This document shows, piece after piece, positions 8,609-17,400 of a DNA stretch of 64,000 nt. The position numbers and the translations under genes were made by a program. Each line of letters begins with the position of its first letter. Position 1 is the stretch's first letter. Location: contig NZ_JAPEVI010000002.1 in NCBI RefSeq assembly GCF_026240905.1, forward strand, positions 310,001 through 374,000, given 5' to 3'. Under the pieces are notes generated by a model. It was not told where the DNA came from. It saw nothing but the letters and a program-made list of their open reading frames with translations, and searched no databases. The DNA comes from Roseibium salinum (lineage in GTDB: Bacteria; Pseudomonadota; Alphaproteobacteria; Rhizobiales; Stappiaceae).

Positions 8609-9613
8609 TTACTGACCAAGCTCGTTGATGCGTTCCAGCACGCCCTCGGGCCAGGAGGCCGCAAGATCGGAAGCCAGATATTCGGCCTGCACGTGCTCGC
8701 GGAAGGCGGCAAGATCGGGCTCATAAAGCTCAAGACCCTGCTCTTTCAGGAAGGTACCGAGTTCCTCCTCCTTCGTGAGCTGAGCCTGGCGGGCGGACTC
8801 GGCCGCGTTGACGGCAGCCTCCTCAACGGTCGCCTGCTGTTCCGGGCTCAGCCCGTCCCAGACGGCTTTCGAGAACGCGATGTAGTTCAGGTCCACGAGG
8901 TGCTGGGTGAGTGCGATCTGTTTGGTGACTTCGTAGAATTTCGCATCCACCACCGTGGGAAGCGGGTTGTCCTGTCCGTCGACGGAGCCGGTCTGAAGCG
9001 CGGTATAGACCTCCGTGAAGGCCATCGGCGTCGGGTTCGCGCCGAGTGCGCGGCCCAGGAACTGCCAGGCGTCGCTGCCCGGCATGCGAAGGTTCACACC
9101 ATTGAGGTCAGCCGGCGTCTTGACGTCAAGCTCGGAGCGCGGGAAGCGCAGGTTCACGTGCCGCTTGCCCAGGTACATGACTGCCAGAAGCTTCACGCCC
9201 AGCTCGTCCTCGACCTTCTTCTTGAACGGATCCATGACCGCGTCGTTGAAGACCGCGACCTGATGCTCCGCGCTCTGATGCACGTAGCCGGCCGTGAAGA
9301 TCGAGAATTCGGGGAAGAAGGTGGCAAGCTCCTGCGCGGACGCGATCGACATTTCCAGATCGCCGGTCGCGATCGATTCCAGTTCCGAGCCCTGCGCGAT
9401 CAGCGACGCGTTGTAATGGGGCTGGTAGGTCGCAAACTCCGCGACGGCCGGCCCGAAGACTTCGGCCAGGGCAATGCTGCGCTGGTCGGTGTCGGAGGCC
9501 GGGGTGGACATGCGCAGGGTCACCTTGTCCTGCGCGTATGCGGCGGGAATGATCGAGGTCAAGCAGGTGAGCGCAAGGGCGCAGACGGAAAACTTGCGGC
9601 GGGTCAGTGTCAT
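8609..9613 (-). CDS. dctP: TRAP transporter periplasmic solute-binding protein (DctP)
   Basis: This is the extracytoplasmic receptor of the first TRAP system, about 334 residues. A signal peptide ends near residue 28 (IIPAAYAQ-D). The DctP fold is recognised from FAEVFGPAVAEF-like N-terminal strands, the conserved arginine segment VKTPADLNGVNLRMPGSD, and FTEVYTALQTGSVDGQDNPL. The arginine in LRMPG is the usual carboxylate-binding residue, which points to an acidic substrate. The ATG at 9613 follows GGAGGAAA; an upstream ATG is rejected. It is the first gene of the operon and is divergent from a GntR regulator. Confidence 0.93.
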   Translation of the reverse strand: MTLTRRKFSVCALALTCLTSIIPAAYAQDKVTLRMSTPASDTDQRSIALAEVFGPAVAEFATYQPHYNASLIAQGSELESIATGDLEMSIASAQELATFFPEFSIFTAGYVHQSAEHQVAVFNDAVMDPFKKKVEDELGVKLLAVMYLGKRHVNLRFPRSELDVKTPADLNGVNLRMPGSDAWQFLGRALGANPTPMAFTEVYTALQTGSVDGQDNPLPTVVDAKFYEVTKQIALTQHLVDLNYIAFSKAVWDGLSPEQQATVEEAAVNAAESARQAQLTKEEELGTFLKEQGLELYEPDLAAFREHVQAEYLASDLAASWPEGVLERINELGQ

Positions 9614-9814
9614 TGTGGTTTCCTCCCAGACTACTGCAAGGAGACCAACCCGCATTCGGGCCGAAACACCTGAATGCGGAAATGCTGGTCTCTTTCATAA
9701 TGCCGGAGCATCTCGCGCACGTTCTTTCGAAACGCAGGATGCTCCAGTGCATTGCTTTCGGCCACATGCCGCCTCCGACATCTGACGAAGGCGAGGTTCA
9801 GCCTAGACATCGAA

Positions 9815-9837
9815 CTAACATGTCAGTAAGATGTTAG
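9815..9837. promoter_or_regulatory. Inverted-repeat operator candidate upstream of GntR gene
   Basis: CTAACAT (9815-9821) and ATGTTAG (9831-9837) form perfect 7-base arms with a 9-base spacer, 24 bases before the regulator start and in the divergent dctP/GntR gap. The position and symmetry fit autoregulation by the adjacent GntR protein. A second, looser repeat (9705-9712 with 9738-9745) lies nearer dctP. Confidence 0.6.
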
Positions 9838-9860
9838 CAATGATTTTTCGTGGAGAGGCC

Positions 9861-10601
9861 ATGGCCGAGCAGAGTTCACAGCGCGCGACGAACCCGGAAG
9901 CGGGACGTCTTCGGGACGAGACCGGATCCGGCAAGGGGAGCTTGCGCAAATTCGCTTATGACCAGATCGAGGACCTGCTCAACACGAGCCGCCTGAAGCC
10001 TGGCCAGCTCATTTCACAACGCGAGCTCGTGGAACTCACGGGCGCGACGCTAAGCTCGATTCGCGAGGCAATTCCGCGTTTTGAAGCGGAAGGCCTGCTG
10101 GTCACGGTTCCCAAGAAGGGCCTGAAGGTGCCCAGCCTCGATGTCACCTTCGTGCGCGACGCCTACCAGGTGCGCCGGATGATCGAATGCTCGGCCGTGT
10201 CCGACATGGTCCGCAGACTAGATGACGAGACGATTGCAGGCTTCATCGACAAGCAGAAATCGCTCCTGAAAGAGCTCAAGACCCACAAGGGAAGCGCACC
10301 GCAGCCGTTGCTCGACCGGATCCAGCGCGACGACTGGACCATGCACGCCACCTTCGTGCACACCATGCGGAACGTGCTGATCGACAACATCTACCGGGTC
10401 ACGGCGATCAAGATCCGAATGGTGGCGCAGTCACGGCTGAAGGTGACCGCGGAAAACGCGGAACGCATTTTTGGCGAGCACCTGACCATTCTGGAACCCC
10501 TGGCAGCCCGCGACCGTGAGGAAACCGAGCGCGCCCTCAAGCGCCATATCGACAATTCGCTCACAGTGGCGCTCGGCGGAAACATCGAAATCACAAGCTG
10601 A
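9861..10601 (+). CDS. GntR-family transcriptional regulator
   Basis: This is a winged-helix regulator of about 246 residues. The DNA-binding domain (about 20-90) contains LKPGQLISQRELVELTGATLSSIREAIPRFEAEGLLVTVPKKGLKV, the GntR helix-turn-helix and wing. The C-terminal part is all-helical, with HATFVHTM and HLTILEPLAARD, resembling the FCD ligand domain. The ATG at 9861 is preceded by GGAGAGG; an ATG ten codons earlier overlaps the operator-like repeat. It is divergent from the first TRAP operon and probably controls it. Confidence 0.85.
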   Translation: MAEQSSQRATNPEAGRLRDETGSGKGSLRKFAYDQIEDLLNTSRLKPGQLISQRELVELTGATLSSIREAIPRFEAEGLLVTVPKKGLKVPSLDVTFVRDAYQVRRMIECSAVSDMVRRLDDETIAGFIDKQKSLLKELKTHKGSAPQPLLDRIQRDDWTMHATFVHTMRNVLIDNIYRVTAIKIRMVAQSRLKVTAENAERIFGEHLTILEPLAARDREETERALKRHIDNSLTVALGGNIEITS

Positions 10602-11277
10602 CGAAAAGCCTGCAGGTGCCAAGCAGGGCCGCATCCCGAAATGTGTTCCATGCATCAGGCCCGGATATTACTTTTACAATTTAAGCGTGATTATTCACGC
10701 GCCCGATATCCAGCAAACATTATTCGTCTCATATTTCCCATTCAAAACAGTGAGTTATCCTGAAATCGCGAGAAACAGGCAAAAGATGCTTCCAATGCCC
10801 TTTGTGGTATGTTACACTTTGTGTGTAAAAAATGGTCGCAGCTAATAAGCACGTCTCCCCTCGACCATACCTTTCCCGCGAGGGCAGGATTCGGCAACGG
10901 AATAAAAACAAATCCGCCGAACCTGCTCCGCGGGACTTTCTTTTCCAGACCCGTTTGTTCAGAGCCTGCCCCACGCCGGCAACCGGCGGCTCCCGGCACG
11001 ACTTCACTTCACCAGACTATCCCGGCCCGAAGGTTCGCAATTGCGAAGGGACGCATTCCGGCAGCAGTGACCATGCAGCATGAAGCGGTTCAACTGACCG
11101 ACAGCCAGAGCGCCCCCGGCACTCGCAGGGCCTGCCGCCGCGGATGTCCGCCGCAGAAAGCCGCAGACCTACAAGAAATGGCCGTCAGGGCCATCGCCAG
11201 CTTTCTATCGCAACCCCTATTGTAGACTAGTATGGTAGTGTGCTACGTTAGGTAAGCTTCAGGAGAAGGAACTCTCG
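10602..11277. other. 676-bp intergenic region, partly AT-rich
   Basis: No convincing gene is seen between two GntR genes. Positions about 10660-10850 are clearly more AT-rich than the surroundings. They contain two inverted repeats: GCGTGA-TTAT-TCACGC (10685-10700) and TTACAC-TTTGT-GTGTAA (10812-10828). The second could be an operator. Short open frames here have atypical composition and no ribosome sites. A regulatory RNA or a gene remnant cannot be excluded. Confidence 0.5.
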
Positions 11278-12003
11278 ATGGTGGTTCCGAAGATGCCGTC
11301 AGGCGCGCTGGAAAAACGCGAACTCGAGACGCACCCGTTGGACATGGGAACCGCGGTGGGCCCGCAACTCTACCGCATCCTGCGCCGTCGCATCATCCGC
11401 AACGACCTGGTGCCGGGCGTGCGGATGTCCGAGTCCGAAATTGCCGGCAACTATGGCGTCAGCCGCCAGCCGGTTCGCGAAGCATTTATCAAACTCTCGG
11501 AAGAAGGCCTTCTTGAGATACGCCCCCAGCGCGGCACTTTCGTGCGCAGGATCGTCATCTCGGAAGTCACCGGCGCACGTTTCGTGCGCGAAGCCATCGA
11601 AGCCGACGTCATCAAGCTCCTGGCAAGTGAAACCGTGCTCGGGCTGGTGGAGGAATTGCGGGCCCAGTTGCGCAGGCAAATGAGCGTTGCAGAGCGCAAG
11701 GAGCCCTACTCCCGCTTTGTGGAGCTGGACGACACCTTTCACAGGACGCTCGCCACTGCTGCCCGCCAGAACTACGCCTGGGAGATCGTTGAAAACGTCA
11801 AGGCACAGATGGACCGGGTGCGCCATCTCTCAGCTCTTCGCTTCCCGATGGAAAAGCTCATCTCGCAGCACGAAGCCATCGTGGATGCGATCGAGGCGCA
11901 GGATGTTCGGGCGGCGGAAGCTGCCATTCGCGGGCACCTGCGCGAGATTCTGAACGACCTGCCGGTGGTCGCGCAGAGCAGGCCCGAATTCTTCGGTGAA
12001 TGA
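11278..12003 (+). CDS. GntR/FadR-family regulator (FCD domain) of second TRAP operon
   Basis: The protein has about 241 residues. The N-terminal winged helix (about 25-95) includes RIIRNDLVPGVRMSESEIAGNYGVSRQPVREAFIKLSEEGLLEIRPQRGTFV, split here by no gap. The FCD domain carries the metal-ligand pattern D-x3-H in ELDDTFHRTLA, with a further histidine in SQHEAIVDAI and one in RGHLREI. It likely senses an imported sugar acid. The ATG at 11278 follows AGGAGAAGGAA. Its gene is 51 bases upstream of dctP on the same strand, so it may be co-transcribed and autoregulated. Confidence 0.9.
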   Translation: MVVPKMPSGALEKRELETHPLDMGTAVGPQLYRILRRRIIRNDLVPGVRMSESEIAGNYGVSRQPVREAFIKLSEEGLLEIRPQRGTFVRRIVISEVTGARFVREAIEADVIKLLASETVLGLVEELRAQLRRQMSVAERKEPYSRFVELDDTFHRTLATAARQNYAWEIVENVKAQMDRVRHLSALRFPMEKLISQHEAIVDAIEAQDVRAAEAAIRGHLREILNDLPVVAQSRPEFFGE

Positions 12004-12054
12004 CGGGTCCGCAAAGACCGGCCGTAAAGACGAATTCAGCAAGAGGAGGAAAAC

Positions 12055-13032
12055 ATGCTGACAGGTTCCAAAATAGGAAAGGGCTTTCTTGTTGCCCTCG
12101 CAAGCGGACTGCTGGCCGGATCGGCCTATGCCGCCGACGTGACGTTGAAGCTCGGCCATCCGGCCAATGAACAGAATTCCTGGCATCAGGCTTCCGTGAA
12201 ATTCGGCGAGGAACTGGCGCGCCTGACGGATGGCCGCATCGAGGTGCAGGTGTTTGCCAACGAGTCGCTGGGTAAGGAAATCGACCTGATCAACGGCATG
12301 CAACTCGGTACGGCGGACATGACGATCACCGGCGAGAGCCTGCAGAACTGGGCGCCCAAGGCCGCGCTGCTGGCTGTGCCCTACGCCTATAGCTCCACCG
12401 AGCACATGGACGAGGTCGCTTCGGGCGAAATCGGCGATCAGATCGAACAGCAGATCATCGAGAAAGCCCAGATCCGCCCCATAGCGTATTTTGCGCGCGG
12501 TCCACGCAATCTGACCTCCAACCGCCCGATCGAGTCGCCAGACGACCTGGAAGGCCTGAAGATGCGCGTGCCGAACGTGCCACTCTTTGTCGACGTCTGG
12601 AAAGCGCTCGGCGCCAATCCGGGTCCGATGGCCTTCTCGGAAGTCTTCACCTCACTGCAGAACGGCACCATCGAGGCGCAGGAGAACCCGCTGGCCCTGA
12701 TCCGCTCGGCGAATTTCCATGAAGTCCAGAAATACGTGAACCTGACCGAACACGTACGTTCCTGGATCTACCTGACGATTGCCGAATCCACCTGGAACAA
12801 GCTCTCCAAGGAGGACCAGGACGCCGTCATGGAAGCAGCCAGGATCGCCCAGGCCCATGAGCGTGAGCTGTTCAACGCCTCGCTTCAGGAGGACCGCGAG
12901 TTCCTCGAAAGCAAAGGCATGACCTTTGTCGAGGTCGACGGTCCGGCATTCCAGGCGGCGGCCAAGGATGCGGTGCTGCAGAACGTCAATGACGAGATCA
13001 AGCCGATCGTTGAGGACCTGTTCTCGAACTGA
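12055..13032 (+). CDS. dctP: TRAP transporter periplasmic solute-binding protein (DctP)
   Basis: This is the receptor of the second TRAP system, 325 residues. The signal peptide ends near residue 24 (GSAYAAD). DctP hallmarks are KLGHPANEQNSWHQASVKF, the arginine segment LEGLKMRVPNVPLF and FSEVFTSLQNGTIEAQENPL. The RBS is AGGAGGAAAAC before the ATG. It is followed by a strong hairpin and then by the two permease genes. The neighbouring L-idonate dehydrogenase suggests a sugar acid as substrate, but this is inference. Confidence 0.93.
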   Translation: MLTGSKIGKGFLVALASGLLAGSAYAADVTLKLGHPANEQNSWHQASVKFGEELARLTDGRIEVQVFANESLGKEIDLINGMQLGTADMTITGESLQNWAPKAALLAVPYAYSSTEHMDEVASGEIGDQIEQQIIEKAQIRPIAYFARGPRNLTSNRPIESPDDLEGLKMRVPNVPLFVDVWKALGANPGPMAFSEVFTSLQNGTIEAQENPLALIRSANFHEVQKYVNLTEHVRSWIYLTIAESTWNKLSKEDQDAVMEAARIAQAHERELFNASLQEDREFLESKGMTFVEVDGPAFQAAAKDAVLQNVNDEIKPIVEDLFSN

Positions 13033-13044
13033 CAGTCCGCCACA

Positions 13045-13079
13045 GCGAGGCCGGGCCGCCTCATCCGGCCCGGCCTCGC
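13045..13079 (+). other. Perfect stem-loop downstream of second dctP
   Basis: A 14-base perfect stem (13045-13058 with 13066-13079) closes a 7-base loop, 12 bases after the dctP stop. No T run follows, so it is unlikely to be a full terminator. It matches in position the hairpin after the first dctP and probably stabilises the binding-protein message or attenuates the permease genes. Confidence 0.7.
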
Positions 13080-13216
13080 GATGGTTTCAGCAACTCCGGA
13101 GCTCCCGCGGTCTCAAGCCGCAGACGACAGGCTTCGGCACCTTTGAAAGCGATCGACAATTCAGCACCCGGGCGGATCAACCCGGATGCAGGTTGATCCA
13201 GCCAGCAGTTGAGATC

Positions 13217-13717
13217 ATGGACCGCCTCATTTCGTTGATCATCACGTTCAGCCGGTTTGCCACCGGAACGGCCTTCGCCGTGCTCATGGCCGCCGTGCTG
13301 CTCCAGATCGCCGGCAGGCTCACCGGCGACTCCCCGGTCTGGACCGAGGAATTGACCCGCTTCGCATTGCTGTTCCTGGCCGCGTTCGGCGCGGGACTGT
13401 CCTATCGCAGCGGCGATCTCGTGAATGTCGATCTGGTATCGGAGTCGCTGCCGGGTAAATGGCCGCGGCGCCTGCGCCTGTTGTCGGCGGTCACCACCGC
13501 GCTGCTCTGCCTGGTCCTGATCCCGCCCGCCTGGAAATACACCTCGATCGGCGCCATGCAGACCTCGCCGGCCCTTACCTGGCGCATGGATTTCATCCAC
13601 GCCAGCGTCCTGGTCCTGCTCGCTTCCCTCGCCGTCTTCTCGATCGTGCGCACGATCGAGATGCTCCTCGGGCGTTCCGAAGGCCTGCCACCAAATCCAG
13701 CGGATGACGTCGCATGA
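13217..13717 (+). CDS. dctQ: TRAP transporter small permease subunit (DctQ)
   Basis: This is the four-helix subunit of the second TRAP transporter, 166 residues. The protein starts MDRLISLIITFSRFATG; the DctQ motif is GDSPVWTEELTRFALLFLAAFGAGLSYRSGD region and later helices at about 95-150. I chose ATG 13217 because homology begins there; the frame is open further upstream without family resemblance. The ribosome site is weak, so translation may depend on reinitiation. The stop overlaps dctM (ATGA). Confidence 0.9.
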   Translation: MDRLISLIITFSRFATGTAFAVLMAAVLLQIAGRLTGDSPVWTEELTRFALLFLAAFGAGLSYRSGDLVNVDLVSESLPGKWPRRLRLLSAVTTALLCLVLIPPAWKYTSIGAMQTSPALTWRMDFIHASVLVLLASLAVFSIVRTIEMLLGRSEGLPPNPADDVA

Positions 13718-14991
13718 ACCTTGCCATTCTCATTGCCGTCTTTGTCGGGGGGCTGATCGTCGGCATCCCCGTGGCCGTAACATTGGGCCTGGCGTCCGCC
13801 GCCTACCTGCTGGCTGCGGGCATTCCCCTCGTGGTCATGCCGCAAAAAATGTATGCGGGCATCGATGTCTTCGTGCTGCTGTGCATCCCCGGCTTCATTC
13901 TGGCCGGCAACCTGATGAATTCCGGCGGCATCACCGAGCGCATCATCCGCTTCGCCAACGCGCTTGTCGGCTGGGCGCGGGGCGGTTTGGGGCTGACAAA
14001 TGTCGCCGGATCCATGCTGTTCGGCGGGATTTCCGGCACCGCGGTCGCCGATGCCGCCTCGATCGGCGGGATGATGATCCCGGGCATGAAGAGAGCCGGT
14101 TATCCGGCCGACTTCTCGGCCGCGGTCACCGCCGCCTCGTCAACGGTCGGACCGATCATTCCCCCGTCCGTTCCAATGATCATCGTCGGGGCGCTTTCCG
14201 GCATTTCCGTCGGCCGGATGTTCCTTGCCGGAGCGGTTCCGGGCATCATGCTGGGCCTTGCGATGATGGTCACCGTCTACATCATCGCAGTGCGCAAGGG
14301 CTTCCCGCGCCAGCCCTGGCAGGGATGGGGCGAGCTCGGCGGATCCTTTCTGGGAGCGATCTGGGCCATTGCGATGACCGCGCTGATCATCGGCGGCCTG
14401 ATGAGCGGACTATCCACGCCGACGGAAACGGCGGTGGTCGCCAGCGTCTATGCCTTCGCCGTCGGCTGCTTCGTCTACAAGGAGTTGCCGCTGCGCGCGG
14501 TCCCGCGCATCGTCGTCGACAGCGCGATCTCTTCCGCCGCGATCCTGGCGCTCGTGGGCTTTGCCAACGTGTTCGGCTGGATCCTGGTGTCCGAAGGCAT
14601 TCCCCAGGCGATCGCCTCGGGCGTCCTGTCGATAACGGACAACAAGTACCTGGTCATCCTGCTGATCAACGTGCTGTTGCTTTTCGTCGGCATGTTCATG
14701 GAAACCATCGCGGCGCTGATCATCCTGTTCGTGCCGCTGCTGACGCTCGCCACGGGCGTCGGCATCGATCCGCTGCATTTCGCGACATTCGCGGTGCTCA
14801 ACCTGATGATCGGACTGACCACGCCACCGGTCGGGGTGTGCCTGTTCATCTGCGCCAATATCGCCAAACTGCCGCTCGGACCGGTGGTCCGGGCGCTCTT
14901 GCCCTTCCTGCTGACCAACATTATCGTTCTTCTCCTGGTCTCCTACGTGCCGGCGTTCTCCACCTGGCTGCCAGCCCTTCTCATGGATTAA
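13714..14991 (+). CDS. dctM: TRAP transporter large permease subunit (DctM)
   Basis: This is the 425-residue, 12-helix permease of the second TRAP system. Signatures are ISGTAVADAASIGGMMIPGM, SSTVGPIIPPSVPMIIVG and MIGLTTPPVGVCLF. It overlaps dctQ by four bases and is followed four bases later by the L-idonate dehydrogenase gene. This tight spacing says that the enzyme is part of the uptake-catabolism operon. Confidence 0.95.
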   Translation: MNLAILIAVFVGGLIVGIPVAVTLGLASAAYLLAAGIPLVVMPQKMYAGIDVFVLLCIPGFILAGNLMNSGGITERIIRFANALVGWARGGLGLTNVAGSMLFGGISGTAVADAASIGGMMIPGMKRAGYPADFSAAVTAASSTVGPIIPPSVPMIIVGALSGISVGRMFLAGAVPGIMLGLAMMVTVYIIAVRKGFPRQPWQGWGELGGSFLGAIWAIAMTALIIGGLMSGLSTPTETAVVASVYAFAVGCFVYKELPLRAVPRIVVDSAISSAAILALVGFANVFGWILVSEGIPQAIASGVLSITDNKYLVILLINVLLLFVGMFMETIAALIILFVPLLTLATGVGIDPLHFATFAVLNLMIGLTTPPVGVCLFICANIAKLPLGPVVRALLPFLLTNIIVLLLVSYVPAFSTWLPALLMD

Positions 14992-14995
14992 GAAA

Positions 14996-16042
14996 ATGAC
15001 GAACGAGACACGCGTCTGCCGTCTTCACGACAAGCACGACATCCGCATAGAGATCGCCCCGCTCGATGCGCCGGGCGAGGAGGAGGTGCTCGTCGCGATC
15101 GGGGCCGGCGGCATTTGCGGCTCGGACCTGCATTATTATCACGACGGCGGCTTCGGCCCGATCCGGGTCAGGGAGCCGATTATCCTCGGCCACGAAGTGG
15201 CGGGAACCGTGGAAGCGGTCGGTCCCGGCGTGAACACTCTCAAGGCCGGGGACCGCGTCGCCGTCAATCCCAGCCGCCCGTGCGGCACTTGCACCTATTG
15301 CAGGGAGGGCGCGTTCAACCACTGCCTTCAGATGCGGTTCTACGGGTCTGCGCTTCGCTTCCCCCACGAACAGGGTGCCTTCCGGGAACGGATCGTGGCG
15401 AAGGCGTTTCAGTGTGAACGGGTCGGCGCGCATACGTCGCTGGCCGAAGCGGCCTGCGCGGAACCGCTTGCCGTCTGTCTTCATGCCGCGAACCGGGCGG
15501 GGAACCTCGGCGGGAAACGGGTTCTGGTGACCGGTGCCGGCCCCATCGGCGCCTTGTGCACGGCGGTAGCCCGCCAGCGCGGTGCCGCGGAAATCGTCGT
15601 GAGCGACCTTGAGGACCGGGTGCTCTCGGTTGCTGCCGACATGGGCGCCACGACACGGATCAACGTCAGGACCCGGCCCGACGCCCTGGATGTCTATGCC
15701 GAAAATAAGGGCTATTTCGATGTGGTGTTCGAGTGTTCCGGCGCACCCGTTGCGCTGCGGAGTGCCATCAACACGGCGCGCCCGCTGGCAACCATCGTGC
15801 AGGTGGGCATTGCGGCGGACGTCCCCGTCCCGCTCAGCCTGCTGGTCGGCAAGGAAATCAACCTGATCGGCACCCACCGCTTCCATGCGGAATTTGCCGA
15901 AGCAGCACGCCTGATCGACAGCGGCGCGATCGACGTGAAACCCATCATCACTGGCAGCTATCCGCTGGACCGGGCTGTCGAGGCCTTCGAGGCGGCCGGT
16001 GACCGCAGCCGCTCCGTCAAGGTTCAATTGTCCTTTGGCTGA
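14996..16042 (+). CDS. idnD: L-idonate 5-dehydrogenase (zinc alcohol dehydrogenase family)
   Basis: This medium-chain, zinc-dependent dehydrogenase has 348 residues. It oxidises L-idonate (or a related aldonate) at C5 to 5-keto-D-gluconate with NAD(P). The catalytic zinc site is in GICGSDLHYYHDGG and GHEVAG. Four cysteines for structural zinc lie in PCGTCTYCREGAFNHC. The Rossmann motif is VLVTGAGPIGAL. The string GICGSDLHYYHDGGFGPIRV is typical of IdnD. The last gene of the second TRAP operon, it suggests that the operon imports L-idonate or a similar sugar acid. No 5-ketogluconate reductase is next to it. Confidence 0.85.
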   Translation: MTNETRVCRLHDKHDIRIEIAPLDAPGEEEVLVAIGAGGICGSDLHYYHDGGFGPIRVREPIILGHEVAGTVEAVGPGVNTLKAGDRVAVNPSRPCGTCTYCREGAFNHCLQMRFYGSALRFPHEQGAFRERIVAKAFQCERVGAHTSLAEAACAEPLAVCLHAANRAGNLGGKRVLVTGAGPIGALCTAVARQRGAAEIVVSDLEDRVLSVAADMGATTRINVRTRPDALDVYAENKGYFDVVFECSGAPVALRSAINTARPLATIVQVGIAADVPVPLSLLVGKEINLIGTHRFHAEFAEAARLIDSGAIDVKPIITGSYPLDRAVEAFEAAGDRSRSVKVQLSFG

Positions 16043-16099
16043 GCGCCGGGGATCCACATCCGAGGTCCCGCGCGGGAGCGATTCCCAACCGGCCTGAAG

Positions 16100-17278
16100 T
16101 CAGGCACGATCCTCCGCAACCTGGCGGAGTTCCGGCTCACTGGCGCCAGGTCCGCCCGAAAGCTCGCGGTGGACGGCGAGGAAGTGCATCAGGTCGCGCA
16201 TCGTAAGCATACCCTTCAGGTCGCCGCGCTCGACCACCATGAGGCGGCTGACGTTGTTTTCCTTCATCAGCGTAAGCGCGTCCCAGACGAGAGCGCCGGG
16301 TTCCACGACGTGGCTGCCGTTCCCGCTGGAAAGGATTTCGGCAACGCTGGTCGTTCCCCAATTCTCGCGCGGCACCTGTCCGACATCCTTCAGGCGGACG
16401 GAGCCGAGCACCTGCTCGCCGCGAACCACGGGAAAGGCCTTGTGGAAGTGGCGGTAGAAGTAGTCGTCCACGAGCTCGGCCACGGTGATGTCGGCCGGAA
16501 CCGCGATCACTTGCGAATTCATGATGTCGCGTACGCGAATATCCTTGAGGGTCTGCTTGAGTTCGACCTGCATCGCCGTGCTGCCGGCGGCCGTGAGGAT
16601 GAAGAAGCCGATCAGTCCGATCCACAGACCGCCCACGAAGTCGCCCGACACGATGTTGATGACCCCGAGGGCCATCAGCGCCACGCCGAGACCGCGGCCG
16701 AGAGCCGCGCTGACCTGCGTCGCGCGGCGCAGGCTCCCGGTCCAGCCCCAGACCGCGGCTCTAAGCACCCGCCCGCCATCGAGAGGAAAGGCCGGCAGCA
16801 GATTGAACGTGGCGAGCACGGCGTTGATCAGCGTGAGATAGGAAAACAGCGCGGCGAGCGGCGTAATTCCGTCCCCGGCCGACGTGACTGCGAGCAGGAG
16901 GTAGAACCCGGCGGCAAGGATGTAGCTTGAAATGGGTCCGGCAATGGCCACGAGAAACTCGGCCCGGGCGCTCGGCGGCTCGTCGCGAAGATGCGCGACA
17001 CCACCGAAGAGAAACAGCGTGATTCCGGAAATCGGCATGTCGAAGCGCCGTGCGACGAGGGCATGTGCGAATTCATGGAAGATGATGGATGCGAAAAGCC
17101 CGATCGCCCCGGCAATGGCAAGCCAGATGGCCGTGTCGGTGGCCAGCCCTTCGATCACGGCGGGAAAGTAGCCCCGTGCCAGACTCCACACGATCAGCAC
17201 GGCAAGCAGGAACCAGCTCGGATCGACACTGACCCTGAACCCGAAGAGCGTGAAGAGATGAAACCCCCTGCCGAACAT
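16100..17278 (-). CDS. Site-2 protease family membrane metalloprotease with CBS domains
   Basis: This is an intramembrane M50 zinc protease of 392 residues. HEFAH near residue 68 supplies the metal ligands and glutamate, and PLDGGRVLRA gives the second metal-binding aspartate. Four to six hydrophobic helices span residues 10-215. Two CBS motifs follow (IRVRDIMNSQVIAVP and the second ending KGMLTMRDLMHFLAV), which usually sense adenine nucleotides. The physiological substrate is unknown; related proteins act on anti-sigma factors or stress regulators. The start at 17278 follows AAGGAAGGAA. A general-stress-type promoter candidate lies upstream. Confidence 0.9.
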   Translation of the reverse strand: MFGRGFHLFTLFGFRVSVDPSWFLLAVLIVWSLARGYFPAVIEGLATDTAIWLAIAGAIGLFASIIFHEFAHALVARRFDMPISGITLFLFGGVAHLRDEPPSARAEFLVAIAGPISSYILAAGFYLLLAVTSAGDGITPLAALFSYLTLINAVLATFNLLPAFPLDGGRVLRAAVWGWTGSLRRATQVSAALGRGLGVALMALGVINIVSGDFVGGLWIGLIGFFILTAAGSTAMQVELKQTLKDIRVRDIMNSQVIAVPADITVAELVDDYFYRHFHKAFPVVRGEQVLGSVRLKDVGQVPRENWGTTSVAEILSSGNGSHVVEPGALVWDALTLMKENNVSRLMVVERGDLKGMLTMRDLMHFLAVHRELSGGPGASEPELRQVAEDRA

Positions 17279-17314
17279 ATCAGTTCCTTCCTTTAAGCAT
17301 CGCCTTGTGCGGAT

Positions 17315-17339
17315 AATCCTTCCACCGTCGCGTGGTTCC
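17315..17339 (-). promoter_or_regulatory. Possible EcfG-type promoter of the site-2 protease gene
   Basis: On the minus strand GGAAC (17339-17335) is followed after 16 bases by GATT (17318-17315). This keeps the GGAAC-N18-TT core of general stress promoters but not the full CGTT. The start codon is 37 bases downstream of the box. It is one of the weaker matches in the set. Confidence 0.35.
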
Positions 17340-17400
17340 GCCTGGAAGCCGTCTGATCCTGATGCATCCGCAGACGGCGCTTACAGTCCTCCGGTGCGCG

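Noticed and set aside
8267-9673. 468-codon open frame opposite dctP and dctQ
   Set aside because: It mirrors two genes with clear family signatures. The translation has no recognisable domain.
10729-11007. Open frames of about 90 codons in the AT-rich gap
   Set aside because: No ribosome site, atypical amino-acid content, and overlapping frames on both strands; treated as non-coding.
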